From: Diacronema lutheri
Lineage: Eukaryota; Haptophyta; Pavlovophyceae; Pavlovales; Pavlovaceae
NCBI GenBank assembly: GCA_019448385.1
Contig: JAGTXO010000064.1
Span: 123,139 to 187,138, forward strand
Direction: 5' to 3'
DNA: 64,000 nt
The notes beneath the pieces are model-generated. The model ran no database searches and was not told the DNA's origin. It worked only from the letters and a program-made list of their open reading frames with translations. Shown piece after piece: positions 43,421 through 55,329 of the stretch. Within the stretch, counting starts at the first letter, position 1. Each line of letters opens with the position of its first letter. A program made the translations under genes and the position numbers.

Positions 43421-44707
43421 CGCTCGTTCACACCGGCCCGCCGACGCGGGCGCGTGGTGCGCGCGCGTTGGGTGCGTGTCTGCCTCGAGCAGCGTGCCCA
43501 GTCGCAGTGTGGGCGCGTGTCCGTCTGCCTCAAAACGCCACGTGGAGGGGAAGGCGCGGGGCGGGCTCGCCGAGGAGGTGCCGCCGCTCGCTGCCACCCG
43601 GCGCGGGCTCGGGGCAGCCGTCTTCGGGTGCCGCGCTCTTCGCGCCATGCACGAACGTTCCGCCGCGCTCGCAGCGCGCGAGCGCACACACAGAGCGCGC
43701 GGCGACCCCGGCGGGGGCAGTGCGTCCCGGTGGCACTCGCGGGCGCGCGCCTGGCCTGGGCGCAGCTGGGCGCGTTGCCGCCCGCGCAGCGAGCCGCCCG
43801 CGCGCCTCGCCGCGCGCGCGCTTCGTCGCACGCGTGCGCCCTGCATGCACGCGCACAGCGCGCGGCGGCTCGGCGCAGTGCAAGGCAGAGCGTGCTGCAA
43901 CGGTTGCGAGGGCGCGCACGCGCGGCGCGGCGCGCCCCTGTGTGGTCGCCTGCGCGCGGCGCGTGGTCCGGACGCAGCTCGGTGGCGTGATGCCGTTCGT
44001 GCAACACAGTGCGCGTGAGAGCCGCACGTGCACACCTGCAGTGCAACGCGGCATTGCGCGCGTTGCGTGGGCGGAGCGCGGCTGGATGTGCTTGAGGTCG
44101 CGCAGCATGCCGCGCGCCGCGCGCTGTGCGGCGCAGCGAGTCGGCCATGCCCCTGGTCCTCGTCTCCGGGGGGGGGGGGGGGGGGGGGTGGTGGTGGCAA
44201 CCAGGATCCGCCAGCGCGTGGTGGGCGCCGTCCAACTCCCAGCCAGGATGCGCCCCGTTCTTCCCCGACACTCTCCGTCCAAACCCGCCGCCCAGCCTGC
44301 CGCCGCACCCGCCGCCAACGCCGCCGCGCACCCATCCGCCGAGCTCGCCTCGCGCGCGCTCGCGCTCACGCTGCGCGACGAGGCTGCGCAGGCCGGCGCG
44401 CGGCCGTGCAGAGCAGCGCAGGCCGGCGCGCGGCCGCGCGCGCGCGCTCACGTTGCGGCCGCGCAGCGAGCTTTCGCCGCGTCGCAGCCCCTCCGAGCAG
44501 CCACGATGCACGCCCCCGGAGGACGTTGGCCGCGCTCGGAGGCCGCGCTCGGGCGCGCAAAGAGAGGCGGCGCGGGCAAACGAGTAGGCTCGGCGCGCTG
44601 GCGGGTCCTGGTTGTGGGAGAGCGGGGCATTCTCCAGGGCATCATGTAAATTCTCCCAAGTATCATCCGGGCCGCCATCCGGACACTGACGTGCCCACAG
44701 TCTGCAG
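43421..44707. other. Low-information region before the large Fanzor-bearing gene
   Basis: GC-rich sequence with a G run at 44,168-44,188 and two copies of a ~27-bp GCAGGCCGGCGCGCGGCCG unit near 44,390-44,440. Frames stay open on both strands but show only Arg/Ala/Pro-biased composition. The last ~60 bp (CCAAGTATCATCCGGGCCGC) is less GC-rich and could hold the left end or promoter of the downstream element; I found no terminal repeat. Confidence 0.35.
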
Positions 44708-47700
44708 ATGGAGGACTCCGTGAAGGACGCTTTGCCCGGCGGGCGGGGCGGCTCGGACAGTTTCTCGCTGGCCCTCAGCACCATTCTGTCGCCGGGAGAT
44801 ACCCACCCCCACGTGGTCCCATCCACTTGCCTCATCGCCCTGCTGCGTTACGCGGATTTCGGCACGAGCAGGGTTAGGGTGGGCGACACGGGGTGCTCGC
44901 AGCATGCGCTCAAGGTGGCGCTGCGCAACCTGCGCAAAGCATGCGCGGATGCGGACCGGTTTGGGCAGGTGCTCGTGGTCGTGCTACCGCTCTGCCTCCG
45001 CGCGTCCAGCGGCCTCGTGCACTGGACGGCGGCGTACCTGCTCCTCGCGCCGCCCGCGCAGCGCGGCGCGCCGCCCGGCGCCGCGCTCGCCCTGCTCGCC
45101 GATTCGCGCACCTTGGGCAACGGCGAATCGGCGTACGCCACGGCGGCCGGCGTGCTCATCAAGAAGCTTGCGCAGCGCATCGGCAGAACAGCGCCGCCCA
45201 TCGATGCCTTCAAGGCGCCCCCGCAGAGTGGGGCCGCGTGTTGCTTCGCCGCGGCAACAGTCGCGGCCGAGGTCGTGGCGAGCGCATCGACGCTCTACGG
45301 CCGCCGCGCGAGTGTCCTTGTCGACATCAAGAAGGCTTTGGACGCGCGCCTCGCGCGCCTCACGACGGCCGCGTACGAGGAGACCCGCGCGCGCACGCTC
45401 CGCGCCGCCATCGGCGCTCTGCTCGGCGACCGCGCCAGGCGCTTCGGCCCGTTCACCCGCGAGGCCGCGCGGCTCGCCGAGGCCGCGCGGCTCGCCGAGG
45501 CGTGCGATGCCAGTGTCGGCGGATCCGCGCCCGACGGGCTGCTGCAGGCCGTCGAGGCGGCGCTGCGCGCGCCCGACGACCGCATCGCACGCACGGCCGC
45601 GCTCGACGCGCTCACGGGCGCTGCAGGCCGCGCGCTGTCGACGGCGGCCAGGCCGCGCGGCGCGGCGGCGCCAAGGCCGCCGTCGCGAGCGCCACCGCCG
45701 CGTGCGCCGCAGCGGCGCGCCGCCTCGGCGTGGGGGCCCCGACCATTCAGCAGCCTCGGCGGGGGCGAGGGCGACGGGGACGATGGCGACGCCACCACCG
45801 CTGACGACGGGGAGGGCGCGGAGGACGGGGACGACGACCCCGCGGGCGCGGCGGCTGCGGCGGTGGCGACGGGCACGGCGGCGACGAGCGCGGTGGCGGC
45901 GGGCGCGGCGCCAACCTCGCCGGCGGCGGCGGACGGCGGTGGCTCGGCGCCGCTCGAACGCCGCTGCGTCTACACTGCGCCTGATGAGGGCGACGCGGAC
46001 GCGCGCGTGTACGACGCCAAGGACCCCAAGCAGCTAAAAGCGGGCAGGGCGCGGCTACGGGCGAACAGCGGGCGCGCGCCCGCCGTGGTCGACACGCTTT
46101 TCGCGCACGCGACGGGCACGATCGTCACGCGGCAGCGCACGGAGGGCGTGACCGGCGCGGGCATGCACCACCTCGCCGCCCCGACGCAGGGCGCGGGGTA
46201 CGGTGCCGTCGTGCGGGCCGAGCTGGGCGAGCCCGGCTTCGCGGGGACGACATGGCACATGACGTCGGGCGTGGAGAACCAGCCGCGCGCGGTACGAGCG
46301 GCCGCGCGCGCGTACGCGCACGACGGCTGGGGCGGCGTGTACAATGCGCACGAGGACTTTGCCGCCTTCGAGGGCTTGCCGCGGCTCGCCGCGCCCGAAT
46401 CGCTCGCGGCCATCGCCGGCGGGTCGGCGGACGCGGTGTTCTGCTGGCGGTCCGGCCGGTCCGTCATCGGCGAGGTGACGACGGTTCACTTCAATGGCGA
46501 CCGCGCCGCCGCCATCGACCACGCGCGGGCGCTGCGCGTCAGGCCCGATTGGCGCTCGCAGCCCAGGATCTACGAGGCGGCGTGCGGCGCGGAGGGCACG
46601 GTGCTGCTCGTGTGGGTCGTGCCCGACCGTCACAAGAACCCGCGGCTGGACTGGGCGCCGATTCTCGTCGTGATCCACCTGCCCGCCGACCCCGACTGGC
46701 TCGCGCGCGCCACGCCGGCGATCGCGAAGGCGCGGCGCGAGGTCGAGGACGGACGCGCGCGCGCGGAGGCGCGCGGCGTGCCGCAGCACCTCGCCTACAC
46801 GCTGAGCCCACGCTTCCGAGGCACCGCGCCGCGCGGAGCCGCGCGCGTGCCGCCGCGCCTCGGCGCGAGCGACGCGCGCGAGGCGCGCGCGCTCGCGGCG
46901 CTCGAGCCGGCGCTCATGTTCGCGCCGGCCTGGCGGCGCGCGGTGCGCGCGGCGAGCCGCGCCCCCGGCAGTGGCGCCGCGGCCGTCGAGCGCGCGCTCG
47001 CGCGCCTGCACAACGCGCTCGAGCCCGATGACGAGAGCGCGCCCGAGTCGACGCGCGTCGCGCCGCTCGCCGCCGCGCTCGAGCAGTCGGCGGGCTGGCC
47101 GGCGGGCACGGCGCGCATGGCGGCAAGCGTGACCAAGGGCCCCGGCGTCGGAGATGGCGCAGGTGGCGACGAAGTGACCAAAGTGGAGGAAACGGCGAAG
47201 ACGAGCGGCGACGGCTGCACCGGCACGCCTCCTCTGCGCCCGGCCGCGCGCGCGGCCGGCGCGGCGGACGACGGAGGGGCGGCGGTCGTGGCGGGCGTCG
47301 AGGGCGAGCGCGACGCACTCGCCAAGACGGGTGCCGGCGGCTGCGACGACGACGCTCGCGAGCCGCTGTCGGCCGGCAAGCCCGGCGCACTCGCCGCCGC
47401 GGCGACCGTCGGGGGTCTCGGCGAGCTCGTCGGCAGCCTATGCGCGTGGCTGGCGCGCGGCGCGGCTGGCGGCGCCATCGCGGCCATCTCCCCCGGGACG
47501 GCCGCGCGCGGAGCAAACGGCACGCCGCAGCGCGCCGAGCCGCCGGCCGCCGGCGATCCCGTCGCTCCGCACGCGCGCGTCGCCGCTGCGGCGCCCTTGG
47601 CGGGCAGCGCGGCGGCGCCGTCGTCGGCCGCGCGCGACGCGCAGCGCGGCGTCGCGGGAGTCGACGCGGCCGCGCACGCGCACGCGCGCGACGGCAGGCG

Positions 47701-48382
47701 GGCGGCACGGCGGATGCGCGAGCACGAGGGGGCGGTGCACAGGGCCTTCCGCATGTCCCTCTGGCGCGACGCGACGTTTGTCGAGTTCGTTGAGAAGCTG
47801 CGCCCCGACGGCGGCGCGCAGCTGCTCGCGCGCGAGCCCACGCGGCGCGCGGCGGCGGTGCTGTGCGAGCTCGCGCGCGGCCGCGACGGCGCGAGCGGCG
47901 CGGCCGGGCTGCTGCACGAGATGAGAGCCGCCGATGCGCGCGCGCGCGAGGCCGCCAAAGCGGCGGAGGCAGCGCGGCCTGCGCACGGGACGCTGCGCAT
48001 CGTGGCAACCGTGGCGCTGGGCGGTGCGGTCTTCGCCGGCATGTCAGCGCTGGTCGTTGCTTGCGCGGCGCGCACGGCGACCGGTGCGCTTTTTGGGGCC
48101 CGCCGCCCGCGGGCGGCCGCGCGCGGAGCCGACGACGCGCTCGGCACGCTGCAGCGCGCCGAGCCGCCGCCCGCCGACAAGGGCAAGCGCAGGCGCGCCA
48201 GAGCCAACGACGACCCCGTCGACGCGGCGCGCAAGGCCGTGGGCAAGGCGGAGGGCAACTGCCGCAAGGCAGCCCGCCGGCTGCACCTCGCTGCACTGGG
48301 CGAGGAGGAGGCGCAGCAGCGCGTGCTCGACGCCGAGGCGGCGGAGCAGCTGGCGCGCTCGCGCGAGCCGGCCGGCGGCTGG
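44708..48382 (+). CDS. Giant peptidase-YqaJ-chromodomain-Fanzor gene, segment 1: C48/Ulp1-like peptidase
   Basis: First 1,225 residues of the large coding unit. Residues ~60-195 form a C48 (Ulp1/adenain-like) cysteine peptidase: VVVLPLC, His105 in LVHWTAAYLLL, Asp132 in LLADSRTLG, Gln173 and Cys178 in PPQSGAACCFAAATVA. The order His-Asp-Gln-Cys and the spacings (27, 41 and 5 residues) fit the family. An acidic linker (about 340-420) follows. Residues ~440-680 are a globular region containing ADAVFCWRSGRSVIGEVTT and VLLVWVVPD, which might be a degenerate PD-(D/E)XK fold with Thr in place of Lys. One hydrophobic helix (IVATVALGGAVFAGMSALVV) lies near residue 1,105, then a coiled coil (CRKAARRLHLAALGEEEAQQ). 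It ends at a GT donor at 48383; splicing to 48459 keeps the frame. The ATG at 44708 follows TCTGCAG, so an upstream exon is possible. Confidence 0.65.
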
Positions 48383-48458
48383 GTAGGCAGCGCGCGCGCG
48401 CGCGCGCGCGCGCGCCCCGCCGCGCGCGCGCCCGTCGATTGGCGTGCGCGCAGCGCAG

Positions 48459-51400
48459 AACGGCGCGCCAGCTCCGTCACCTGCGCGCCGCCGCGCCCGT
48501 GCCCCTCGCGCGCAGGGGCGCCCTGCGGACCTGCGGCTGCAACAGGCGCACTTTGGCATGCGCGAAGATGCCGACGCGGAAGTGCGCCGCGCGCACGAGG
48601 CGCTGCGCCGGGCGAGACAGGGTGTGGCGTGCGCCAAGGCCAGCGTGCGGCAGATGGAGGCGGCGTTGCTCAACGCGACGCGCTGCGCCACCGCGGTGCT
48701 CGCGCCGCGTGGCGTGCCGGAGGGTGACGAGCAGGCCGCGGCGAGAGAGCAGGCGGCGCTGGACCGGGAGGCGCCGCCGGCCGCGCAACGCGCGGCGCCG
48801 ACGGCGCGCTCGCCCTCGGAGCCGCCGTCCGAGTGGGGCCCGCCAGCGGTCGGCCGGCGCCCGACGCCGCGTGCACTGTCGCACGCCGCGGGTCGCGGGG
48901 ACGACAACCCGTTTGCGCCGCTCGCAACCGTCAGCGGCGATTGGTCGCCCACGCCGAGCTCGCGCTCGCCGTCCTCGCCGCCGCGGCAGCCGCCGTCCGA
49001 CCGCCGCAGCGCGCAGCGTCGCAGCGCGCGCGCGCGGCCGCCGAGGCCGACCGTTTCGCCCGAGGACGCGCTCGCAGCCGAGCGCCAGGCGCGCGCGCTG
49101 TCGGAGCAGGCGGAGCAGAGGCGCGCCAAAAAGGCCGCCGCCAAGGCCGCGCGCCGCGCCGCGCGCGCCGCCGACAAGCGGACGGCGCGCGTCGTCCACG
49201 CGTGCGTAAGCGCCGCCTTGCGGCGCGTCTGCACGAGCGTCGCCACGGGCACGCCGCTCGCCGTGCTCCGCGAGCGCGCCGAGGGGCCGCGCGCGCCGAA
49301 GCCCGCGCCCGCGCCGCCACGCCGCGCAGCGGACGGCGGCCGCGCGCTCCGCCACGCGCGCCGTGCGGCCGCCGCGGCGGCGGAGCGCGAGGCGGCGGTG
49401 GCGGCCGACGCCGACGAGCGGTTCGAGCGGCAGCCCTCCGCCGCCCGGTTCGACGGCGGCGATGGCGGCGGAGGCGGCCACGTCGAGGCGAGCGCGCGAC
49501 CGCGCGCCGGCGAGGCCGGCGAGGCTGGCGCGCACGGCGCGCCTGGCGCAGCGGGGCCCCCGGCGGCGTCGCTCGCGTCGCGCAGCCCGTGTGATGCGCG
49601 CCGCACGGCACGCCTCCCGCACGCACGCGCCGCAGCCACCTGCGCACGCAACGGCGGCTGGGGTGGCAACGTCGGCGGCGACGTGTGCGGCGGTTGTTTC
49701 GGCGGCGGCGGCGTCCGTCGCGACGCCTGCGGCGGCGGCGACGCCACCTGCGGCTGCGGCGATGGCGGCGTCGGTGCTGGCGCTGGCGAGGCCCCTGCAC
49801 ACGGTGCGCCGGCGCGCGCGACGGCGTCGCGCTTGCTGCGCTTGCTCGGCGCGCCACGCGCCGTGCTCGGTGCGATGGCGCACGCCGCGGCCGTGTTGGC
49901 GCGCGGCGTGGCCGCAGCCGTCGCTGGCGTGCGCGCCGCCGCGCGCGCCGTGCGGCGCGCGCGCCGCCGAGCGCCTCGCGCGCGCCGCACGGCTGCGCGG
50001 CGGGCTCGCGGCCCGCCGATGCGCGACGTCGACGGCGCCCTGCGGCCCTCGCCGTCCTGGTTGCGCACACGCCTCGTCTGCGGCCGGCGCCTCGCGCCTC
50101 TGCGCCGCGCGGGCGCGCGCCCGCCGCCCGCACACGCCGCGCCGAGTTCCCGCGCGCGCGCTGCGCAACCCGACAGCGACGCGCCGGCGTGCGCGCCGCG
50201 GCGCTCGGCGCCTGTCGGTGCGCCGCCGCGCGCGCGTGGCCTGCGCGCGGCGCGCGCACGGCGCTTCCTCGACGTCGCCGGCCGCGCGGCGCGGAGCGCG
50301 CGCCTCGGCGCGCGCATCACGCGCCAGCGCACGCCGGGTTCGCCATCGGAGCCCTGCACGGCCGAGAGCGGCGACGGCGCGGGCGCCGGCGGCGTCGGCG
50401 CGGCGGCGCCTGGCGCGGCGACGATGCGCGCCACCGGCGCGCGCGCAGCGCGCGCTGCGGCGGCGGCGGTCGGTGGCGCCTCGCGTCTCGCGCGCCGCGC
50501 GATGGCAAGCGCCGCCGCCGCTGCCACCTCCATCGCCGGCGCTGCCGCCTCCACCGTCGCCGCCGCCGCCGTTGCCATCGGCGCGGCCGTCACGTCACCG
50601 GCGTTCGCCGCGGCGCGCGGCATGGCGGCCGCATGCGTCGCTGCCTGCGCCCGCCCCACCGCCGCGCAGGCGGCCGCGTCGCGCGCGCTCGGCGCGCTCT
50701 TCGTGCTCGTCGACGCGGCCGACGCGGCGGGCGACAGCGACGCCGCGCTCGGCGCGCTCGCGGCCGCGGTCGACGCGACGGAGCTGCGCCCGCCGCCGGC
50801 CTTTTGGCGCGCGGGCCGCGCCGCGGCGTACGCACCGCGTCCGCCGCCCCTCGACTCGGCGCGGCCGCGCTACAACCGGCGCGCGCGCGCACCTAGCCCT
50901 CCCGTCGCGGCCGCGCGGCGCAATCTCGCGCGCGCGGTGCGCGAGCTCACGCGCGCCGCGCGCGCTGAGCGCGAGCGCGCGCCGGCGCCGCGCGGCGCGC
51001 GCGGCGGCGTGCTCCACGCGCTGCGCGCGTCGCTCCCCGTGCACGCGCGTGCCGCGCTCGGCACGGACGCGGAGCTGCGCGCGGACATCGCCGCGTTCGC
51101 GCGCGCGCGCCGCGAGCTGCACAGCCTCACCGACGCCGAGGTGGCGGCGCTCGCGCGCCCGGACGGGCCGCCGCTGCCCGTGCGGCTCGCGTGCACGGCG
51201 GTCGCGCGCGCGCGCGGCGTGACCGTGCTGCTCGACATCGTGCCGCGCGGCGGCGGCGCGCCCGAGCGGCTCGTGTGCCGCGCCCGTCGCCGCGGCGCCG
51301 CCACGCGCACGCCACGGCCGACAGCCGCCGTTATCGCGCGCGCGCCTTGCATAGCGGCGCGCGTTGGCCACACTGAGCCGGCGCGCGCGTGCGCGGGCGG

Positions 51401-52963
51401 ATCGATCGGGGTCGCGCGCCTCCGTTCAGCGCGCCGCCGCTCTTGGCGTGGGGCGCGGCTCGACGTGCACACCCGCGAGCGGCTGGCCACACCGGTGCCA
51501 GGCCACGTCGTGGCCTGCGCCGCCGCCTCGGCCATCGGCGCGTGCGTCGCTCGCGCGCGGCTTGGGCTTGCACGGCTGGCGCGCGCGTGGCCCTGCGCCT
51601 CCGCTCCACTGGCCGCTGCTGCTGTCGCCTTCGCGCCTGCCGCCGACGGTGTTTTCTGCGCCCCGCTGGGCGCTCCTGCATCCGCCTTCGCGCCTGCCGC
51701 CGACGGTGTTTTCCCCGCCGCACTAGCCGCTGCTGCATCCGCCTTCGCGCCTGCCGCCGATTTTCCCGCCCCACTAGTTGCTCCTGCACTCGCCTCCGCG
51801 CCTGCCACCGACGGCGTTTTCCCCGCCCCGCTAGCCGCTGCCGCTGTCGCGTCCGCGCCTGCCGCCGCGGGCGCGTCTTCCGCCCCACCAGCCATCGCCG
51901 CCGCGCCCGCCGCCAACGCGCGCACCGCCAACGTGCCCGTTGCCAACGAGGCTACCGCCACCGAACCAGCCGCCCTTGAGCTTCCCCTCCAACCCGCCAA
52001 CTCGGCGCTGCTTGCGTGGGCGGGCGACGCGGCTGCGCGCCGGCTGGCCGCCGCCGCCGCGAGCGCCGGCCTCCCGCAGGCAGAGGTGGAGCGCATCGCC
52101 AGCGGCGACATGCTCGCCTCAACCGTCGACGCGTGCTGCGAGGTCGTGCTGCGCGTGCACGGGCAGGCCGGCGGCGGGCATGTCTGCCACGTGCCGCTCG
52201 CCGCGCAACCCGCGGTGTTTCAGGACGACGCCGAGCGCGCCGCGCTGCTGCACCGCCTGCGCAGCGAGGCGACAACGCAGGCTGTCATCGGCGTGTGGAG
52301 CCCGTCGGACGAGCGCGGCGGCGCGGGCGGTGACGACGGCGCGCAGCTCGCCTCCGGCCATTTCACCGCGTTGCGCCTTGTGCGCGTCGCGCGCGCGGGC
52401 GAGCATCGCTACGACGCGGTGCTCGTCGACACGCTCGCGTCGCCCTGCAGGCGGGCGCTCGTGCTCGCCAAGGCGATAACTGCCACGCTGCACGCGGCGG
52501 GTCTCGACATTTCGCGCGTGCGCCGCGCGCGGCTGCTCGACGAGGCGGCGCAGCGTGGCGCGACGTGCGGCCTCGCGATAGTGGGCGCGCTCAACGACGC
52601 GCTCGCCGCGGCGGGCTGCTCGTCCGCGCCGCGCACGTTCAGCGTGGCGGACATGTACGCTGTCGGCGAGCGCCTCCGCGTCGCGCTGACCGGCGCGGCC
52701 AGCGATCGTGCGCCGGGCGGCGTCTGCGCGGTCACGAGCGCGGTGCGCGGCGGGGGCAGCCCCGATGGCGCCGAAACGCCGCCGCAGACGCGCGGCGCCA
52801 AGGCCGCCGCTGGCGTCACCGCCGCCGCCACCGCCGCCGCCACGCCGCCGCCGCCCGCGCTGGGCGCCGCCGCCGCCGCCACCGCCGCCGCCGCCGCTGC
52901 TGCCGCCGCCGTGGCCGCGCCGCCACCGCCGCCACCGCCGCCGCCGGCCGGCGACGCGGGCGA

Positions 52964-53045
<82 letters not shown>

Positions 53046-55329
53046 GCCGCGCGCACGTTCTTGAGGCTCGCGCCCAGGGCGCGCGCGGCCGCCTCGGCGC
53101 GTGAGGCGTTGCGCGCCGCGTGTGCGCGCGCGGACGCGGCGGCGTCGTCACACGCGTCGGCGCCGCACGCGCCCGCCGGTGCGCGCCGCCGGCGGCGCGC
53201 GAGCGCAGGCGAGCTGGCGCTCGCGGCTGCGCGCGCGCTCGCCTCGACGGAGCACGGCGATTTGACGGACGACGCGCTCGAGGCCGCCGTCGAGCAGGAG
53301 CTGGGCGACGAGCGCGGCCAACTGCTGCTGTGCACGCGGGGCGCAGCGGCGCAAAGGCCCGCGCTTTGCCGGCTCCTGAAGCACGCGTGCGCGTCGGCGC
53401 GCGCGGCGAAGCGCGCGCAATTCACGGTGTTCGTCGTGCGCGCGGCCACGCGCGGCGAGCGGGGGGGCGCCGCCGCGAGGCGCGTGGACTCGGTGGTCGA
53501 GCTGTCGTGCGCGCTGCACGAGAAGGCGGGCGCGCTCGGCGGCCTCCAGCGCGTCTGTGTGCGTGGCTTTGCCCTCGAGCGCCGCCGGACACTCGACGGT
53601 GGCGCCGAGGCCGGCGCGTCCGCCATCGGCCAGGACGAGCAGGTCGAGGCAGAGGCGGGCGAGGCGTGCGTCGCCGGCGTGACGATGGCCAAGCAGCTGC
53701 GTCAGTTTGCCGAGCAAGCTGCCCGCGACGACGTGCTCTTCCACGTCGCCGTGTCCGAGGCCGACGCCCACGCCCGGCTGGCGCGCGTTGCGGGTGACGA
53801 TGTCGGCGCGTACAGCGTCGTGCTCGCAGTCGCCGGGCTCGTCTGGCTGGCCAAGGCCGACGAGGTTGCGCCGGCGGCCGCCCAGCCCGCCGCCGTGCCG
53901 CCCGCCGCCCCGCCTGCTGCCGCCACGTCCGCCGACGCCGAGCGCGACGCCTCGCCTTCCGACCGCCTGCGCGCGCTGACGCTCGCCGTGCGAGTCGCGC
54001 TCGCGCGCGGCGTGCTGCGCCACCTCCTCGCCGACGCGTCGCCGGGCGCGTCCGCGACCGCTGGCGGTAGTTGCGCGACGCCCGTCGAGGCGGCCACGTC
54101 CGCCGCCGCGCCGCCCGCCACGGGCGTCGTGACGAGTGGCGTTGCGGCGGGCGCTGTGGCGGCCGCACCGGCTGCTGCGGGCGGTGCGATGGCGGGTGCA
54201 TCGCCCATCACGCGGCCGGCGAAGCGCGCGCGGCGCACGCTCACCGCCGCTCCAGCCGCCTCGGCCGTTGCGGCCGCTGGCGGCGCACGCGCGGGCGCAC
54301 GCGGCGCGGCCGGCGCGCCTCGCGCGCGCGCCGCGCGCGCGCCGGCCGAGTACGTCTGGCTTGCCATCGCGCGCCGGATGCTGGCGGCGCGACACGCGGC
54401 GGCCGCGGGCGGCGACTTTGTCGCGTCGTGCGTCGCCGCGATGCAGGCCGAGTACGGCGACGGCTGTGCCGTCGTCGTCGGCGACGCGCCTGATGACGCC
54501 TTGGTCGAGGCTGCGGCGGCGGCGCTGCTCGAGGGCAAGCACGCGGCGGTGAGCCTCGGCTGCGTCGACCGGCCGGCGGTGCTCGTCGTGCAGCGCGCCG
54601 TGGACGCGCCCACGTCGCGCGTGCACGGGTGGTGCGCGCACGCGGCGGGCGCCGCCGAGTTTGACGAGGGCGCCGCGCGCGACGTGTTCAACGCGATCGT
54701 CGAGCGCGCGTGGGCGCTGCGTCCGGACCCGGCCGACGGCAGCCCGCCGCCCACGCGCACGTGGGAGGTCGGGCGCATCGCTGGCGACGCGCCCGACCAG
54801 GCGGGCGTGGCCGCGCTGCGCGTGCTCTACGCGCTCGTCGCGGCGCACGGCCGCTACCGCTCGGCCGCCGCGCTCTTTGGCGCGCTCGCGCAGCTGCACG
54901 CGCCCGACGCCGCCGGCGCGCGCGCGGAGGTCGTCGCGGCGGCGTGCGCGGTGCCGCCCGGCGCGCGGCCGGGCGCCGCGCCGGCGGCCGCGCGGGACGA
55001 CGCGAGGGAGCGCGCATGGGAGGGCGCTCAGATCGCCGCGCTCGCCGTCGGCGCGGACGCTGCGCGCAGGCGTGTCGCGCCCGTGCGCGCGCTCGTCGAC
55101 GCGCTCGGCACGCCACCGACCTCGGCGATCACGGGCGGGCCGGCGGTCCGGCTCGCGGGCGCGGGCGACGGCGGCCACGGTGTACGGTGGGTGGGCGAGC
55201 AGGCGGCGACGCCCGCCGAGCAGCTGCCGAGGGAGCTGCTGCGCGCCTACCACGAGGCGGTGCTGTGCGTCACGCCCGGCAGCCTCCAGCTCGGCCCGGC
55301 GGCGCTCGACGCGGTCACGCGGCCGCGCG
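48459..55329 (+). CDS. Giant gene, segment 2: second C48-like peptidase and Ala-rich linkers
   Basis: Joined in phase to segment 1 by a 76-bp GT-AG intron (48383-48458). The coiled coil continues (QQAHFGMREDADAEVRRAHE), followed by ~1,000 Ala/Arg-rich residues. A second C48-like peptidase carries His (codon 52359, SGHFTALRLV), Asp (52428, AVLVDTLAS), Gln (52551) and Cys (52566) in AAQRGATCGLAIVGAL. Its spacings (23, 41 and 5 residues) nearly copy those of the first, and both share Q-x-G-A-x-C. Near 54,540-54,830 a third module keeps His (GKHAAVSLGC) and Gln (PDQAGVAALRVLYAL) but has Ala where the Cys should be. A poly-Ala run of about 30 (52,967-53,045) comes from a pure GCC repeat, and 51,620-51,860 holds a coding repeat. 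The frame moves by one base at about 55,330. Confidence 0.6.
51620..51865 (+). repeat. Coding minisatellite in segment 2 (about 57-bp unit)
   Basis: About four imperfect copies, each encoding a variant of SAFAPAADGVFPAPLAAAA. The unit keeps the reading frame. It forms a flexible Ala/Pro-rich spacer before the second peptidase. Confidence 0.7.

Noticed and set aside
44893-47031. Arg/Ala-rich ORFs overlapping the first segment of the Fanzor-bearing gene
   Set aside because: Out-of-frame shadows of the peptidase-containing frame; typical of very high GC coding sequence.
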